DNA from: Pseudomonas lalkuanensis
GTDB taxonomy: Bacteria > Pseudomonadota > Gammaproteobacteria > Pseudomonadales > Pseudomonadaceae
Reading direction: 5' to 3'
Assembly: GCF_008807375.1 (NCBI RefSeq)
Contig: NZ_CP043311.1
Location: forward strand, 86,001 to 150,000
Length of the DNA: 64,000 nucleotides
Shown: piece after piece, positions 63,557 through 64,000 of the stretch
How positions within the stretch are numbered: position 1 is the first letter of the stretch
Layout: each line of letters starts with the position of its first letter
Program-made: the position numbers and the translations under genes
Notes under the pieces: generated by a model
Told to the model about the DNA's origin: nothing
What the model saw: the letters and a program-made list of their open reading frames with translations, nothing else
Databases searched by the model: none

Positions 63557-64000
63557 ATGGCTGGCGCTCTCTCCCATATCCGTGTGCTCGACCTCTCCCG
63601 CGTGCTGGCTGGCCCCTGGTCCGGCCAGATCCTCGCGGACCTGGGGGCCGAGGTAATCAAGGTCGAACGGCCGGGCTCCGGCGACGACACCCGTGCCTGG
63701 GGCCCGCCCTTCCTCAAGGGCGCCGATGGCCGGGATACCAGCGAGGCCGCGTATTTCCTCTCTGCCAACCGCAATAAGCAGTCGGTGACCGTCGACTTCA
63801 CCCGTCCCGAGGGCCAGAAACTGGTTCGCGAACTGGCGGCGAAATCCGACATCCTTATCGAGAACTTCAAGGTGGGTGGCCTGGCGGCCTATGGGTTGGA
63901 CTATGAGTCGCTGAAGGCCATCAACCCGCGCCTCATCTATTGCTCCATCACCGGCTTCGGCCAGTTCGGCCCCTATGCCAAGCGTGCCGGTTACGACTTC
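63557..64000 (+). CDS. Glutarate CoA-transferase (CaiB/BaiF family), cut by the window end
   Basis: The first 148 codons of a class III CoA-transferase, running off the window with no stop. The N-terminus [21 protein letters not shown] is typical of the family, followed by [22 protein letters not shown] and later [19 protein letters not shown] and [18 protein letters not shown]. In Pseudomonas this gene sits after gcdH and probably activates glutarate with succinyl-CoA as donor (inferred from context). The catalytic Asp should lie about 20 residues beyond the window edge. Confidence 0.88.
   Translation, partial: MAGALSHIRVLDLSRVLAGPWSGQILADLGAEVIKVERPGSGDDTRAWGPPFLKGADGRDTSEAAYFLSANRNKQSVTVDFTRPEGQKLVRELAAKSDILIENFKVGGLAAYGLDYESLKAINPRLIYCSITGFGQFGPYAKRAGYDF

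Noticed and set aside
1..64000. tRNA, rRNA or CRISPR array
   Set aside because: No cloverleaf-like clusters with CCA ends, no rRNA-like conserved stretches and no regularly spaced direct repeats were seen.

Overview
The window is a high-GC stretch of a Pseudomonas chromosome. The evidence is the gene content and order: polA / small RNA / engB / cytochromes c5 and c4 / dsbA / GGDEF protein / ampDh2 / kinB-algB / gltP is the arrangement I remember from P. aeruginosa, alongside pseudomonad-type REP palindromes and an AlgU-type promoter. The later blocks (recCBD, pntAa-pntAb-pntB, the LuxR-DUF1329-DUF1302 group, gcdH) lie elsewhere in P. aeruginosa as I recall, so the species is a relative with a rearranged chromosome. 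I see no rRNA, tRNA, prophage, insertion sequence or CRISPR array.

Layout. 1-11.5 kb: DNA polymerase I, a predicted ErsA/Spot42-like small RNA with an AlgU-type promoter, the GTPase EngB, two periplasmic c-type cytochromes, DsbA, an EEP-family hydrolase overlapping a diguanylate cyclase gene, a DASH-type cryptochrome/photolyase, and MarC overlapping AmpDh2. 11.6-17 kb: the kinB-algB alginate two-component operon. Upstream of algB, a 55-bp double-palindrome repeat occurs twice, each copy followed on the + strand by a near-consensus sigma-54 promoter. The second promoter faces a run of small envelope genes: a 79-aa membrane protein, a 49-aa secreted peptide, a DUF1328 protein and an Ivy-like protein. 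I consider this the most interesting part of the window. 17-31.7 kb: WrbA, GltP, an SpmA-SpmB fusion, a DUF2914 membrane protein, a GNAT enzyme, an Aer-like chemoreceptor overlapping a globin-PAS-GGDEF-EAL protein, a bile-acid-symporter homologue overlapping an epimerase, an AraC regulator and an Na/Pi cotransporter. 32-40.7 kb: recC, recB and recD, the recombinational repair nuclease. 40.8-49.5 kb: a secreted protein of 13-residue repeats, a TerC-family protein, a CitMHS citrate transporter, an AEC permease, a GFA-family protein, a DUF4105-like secreted protein with an HExxH motif, two DUF2388 proteins and two DUF1127 proteins with matching promoters. 49.7-64 kb: an acetyl-CoA hydrolase/CoA-transferase, the three transhydrogenase genes, a MalT-type LuxR regulator, DUF1329 and DUF1302 genes behind a perfect 28-bp palindrome, and the glutarate genes (LysR regulator, gcdH, and a CoA-transferase cut by the window end).

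Themes. Several units concern the cell envelope and its stress responses: AlgB/KinB, the ErsA-like RNA, AmpDh2, DsbA, the Ivy-like protein and DUF1328. Others concern redox and oxygen sensing: the cytochromes, the transhydrogenase, the globin sensor and the Aer-like receptor. REP palindromes occupy many of the intergenic gaps, including one inside the recC-recB junction. Functions are assigned from sequence motifs and recalled family knowledge; no database search was run.
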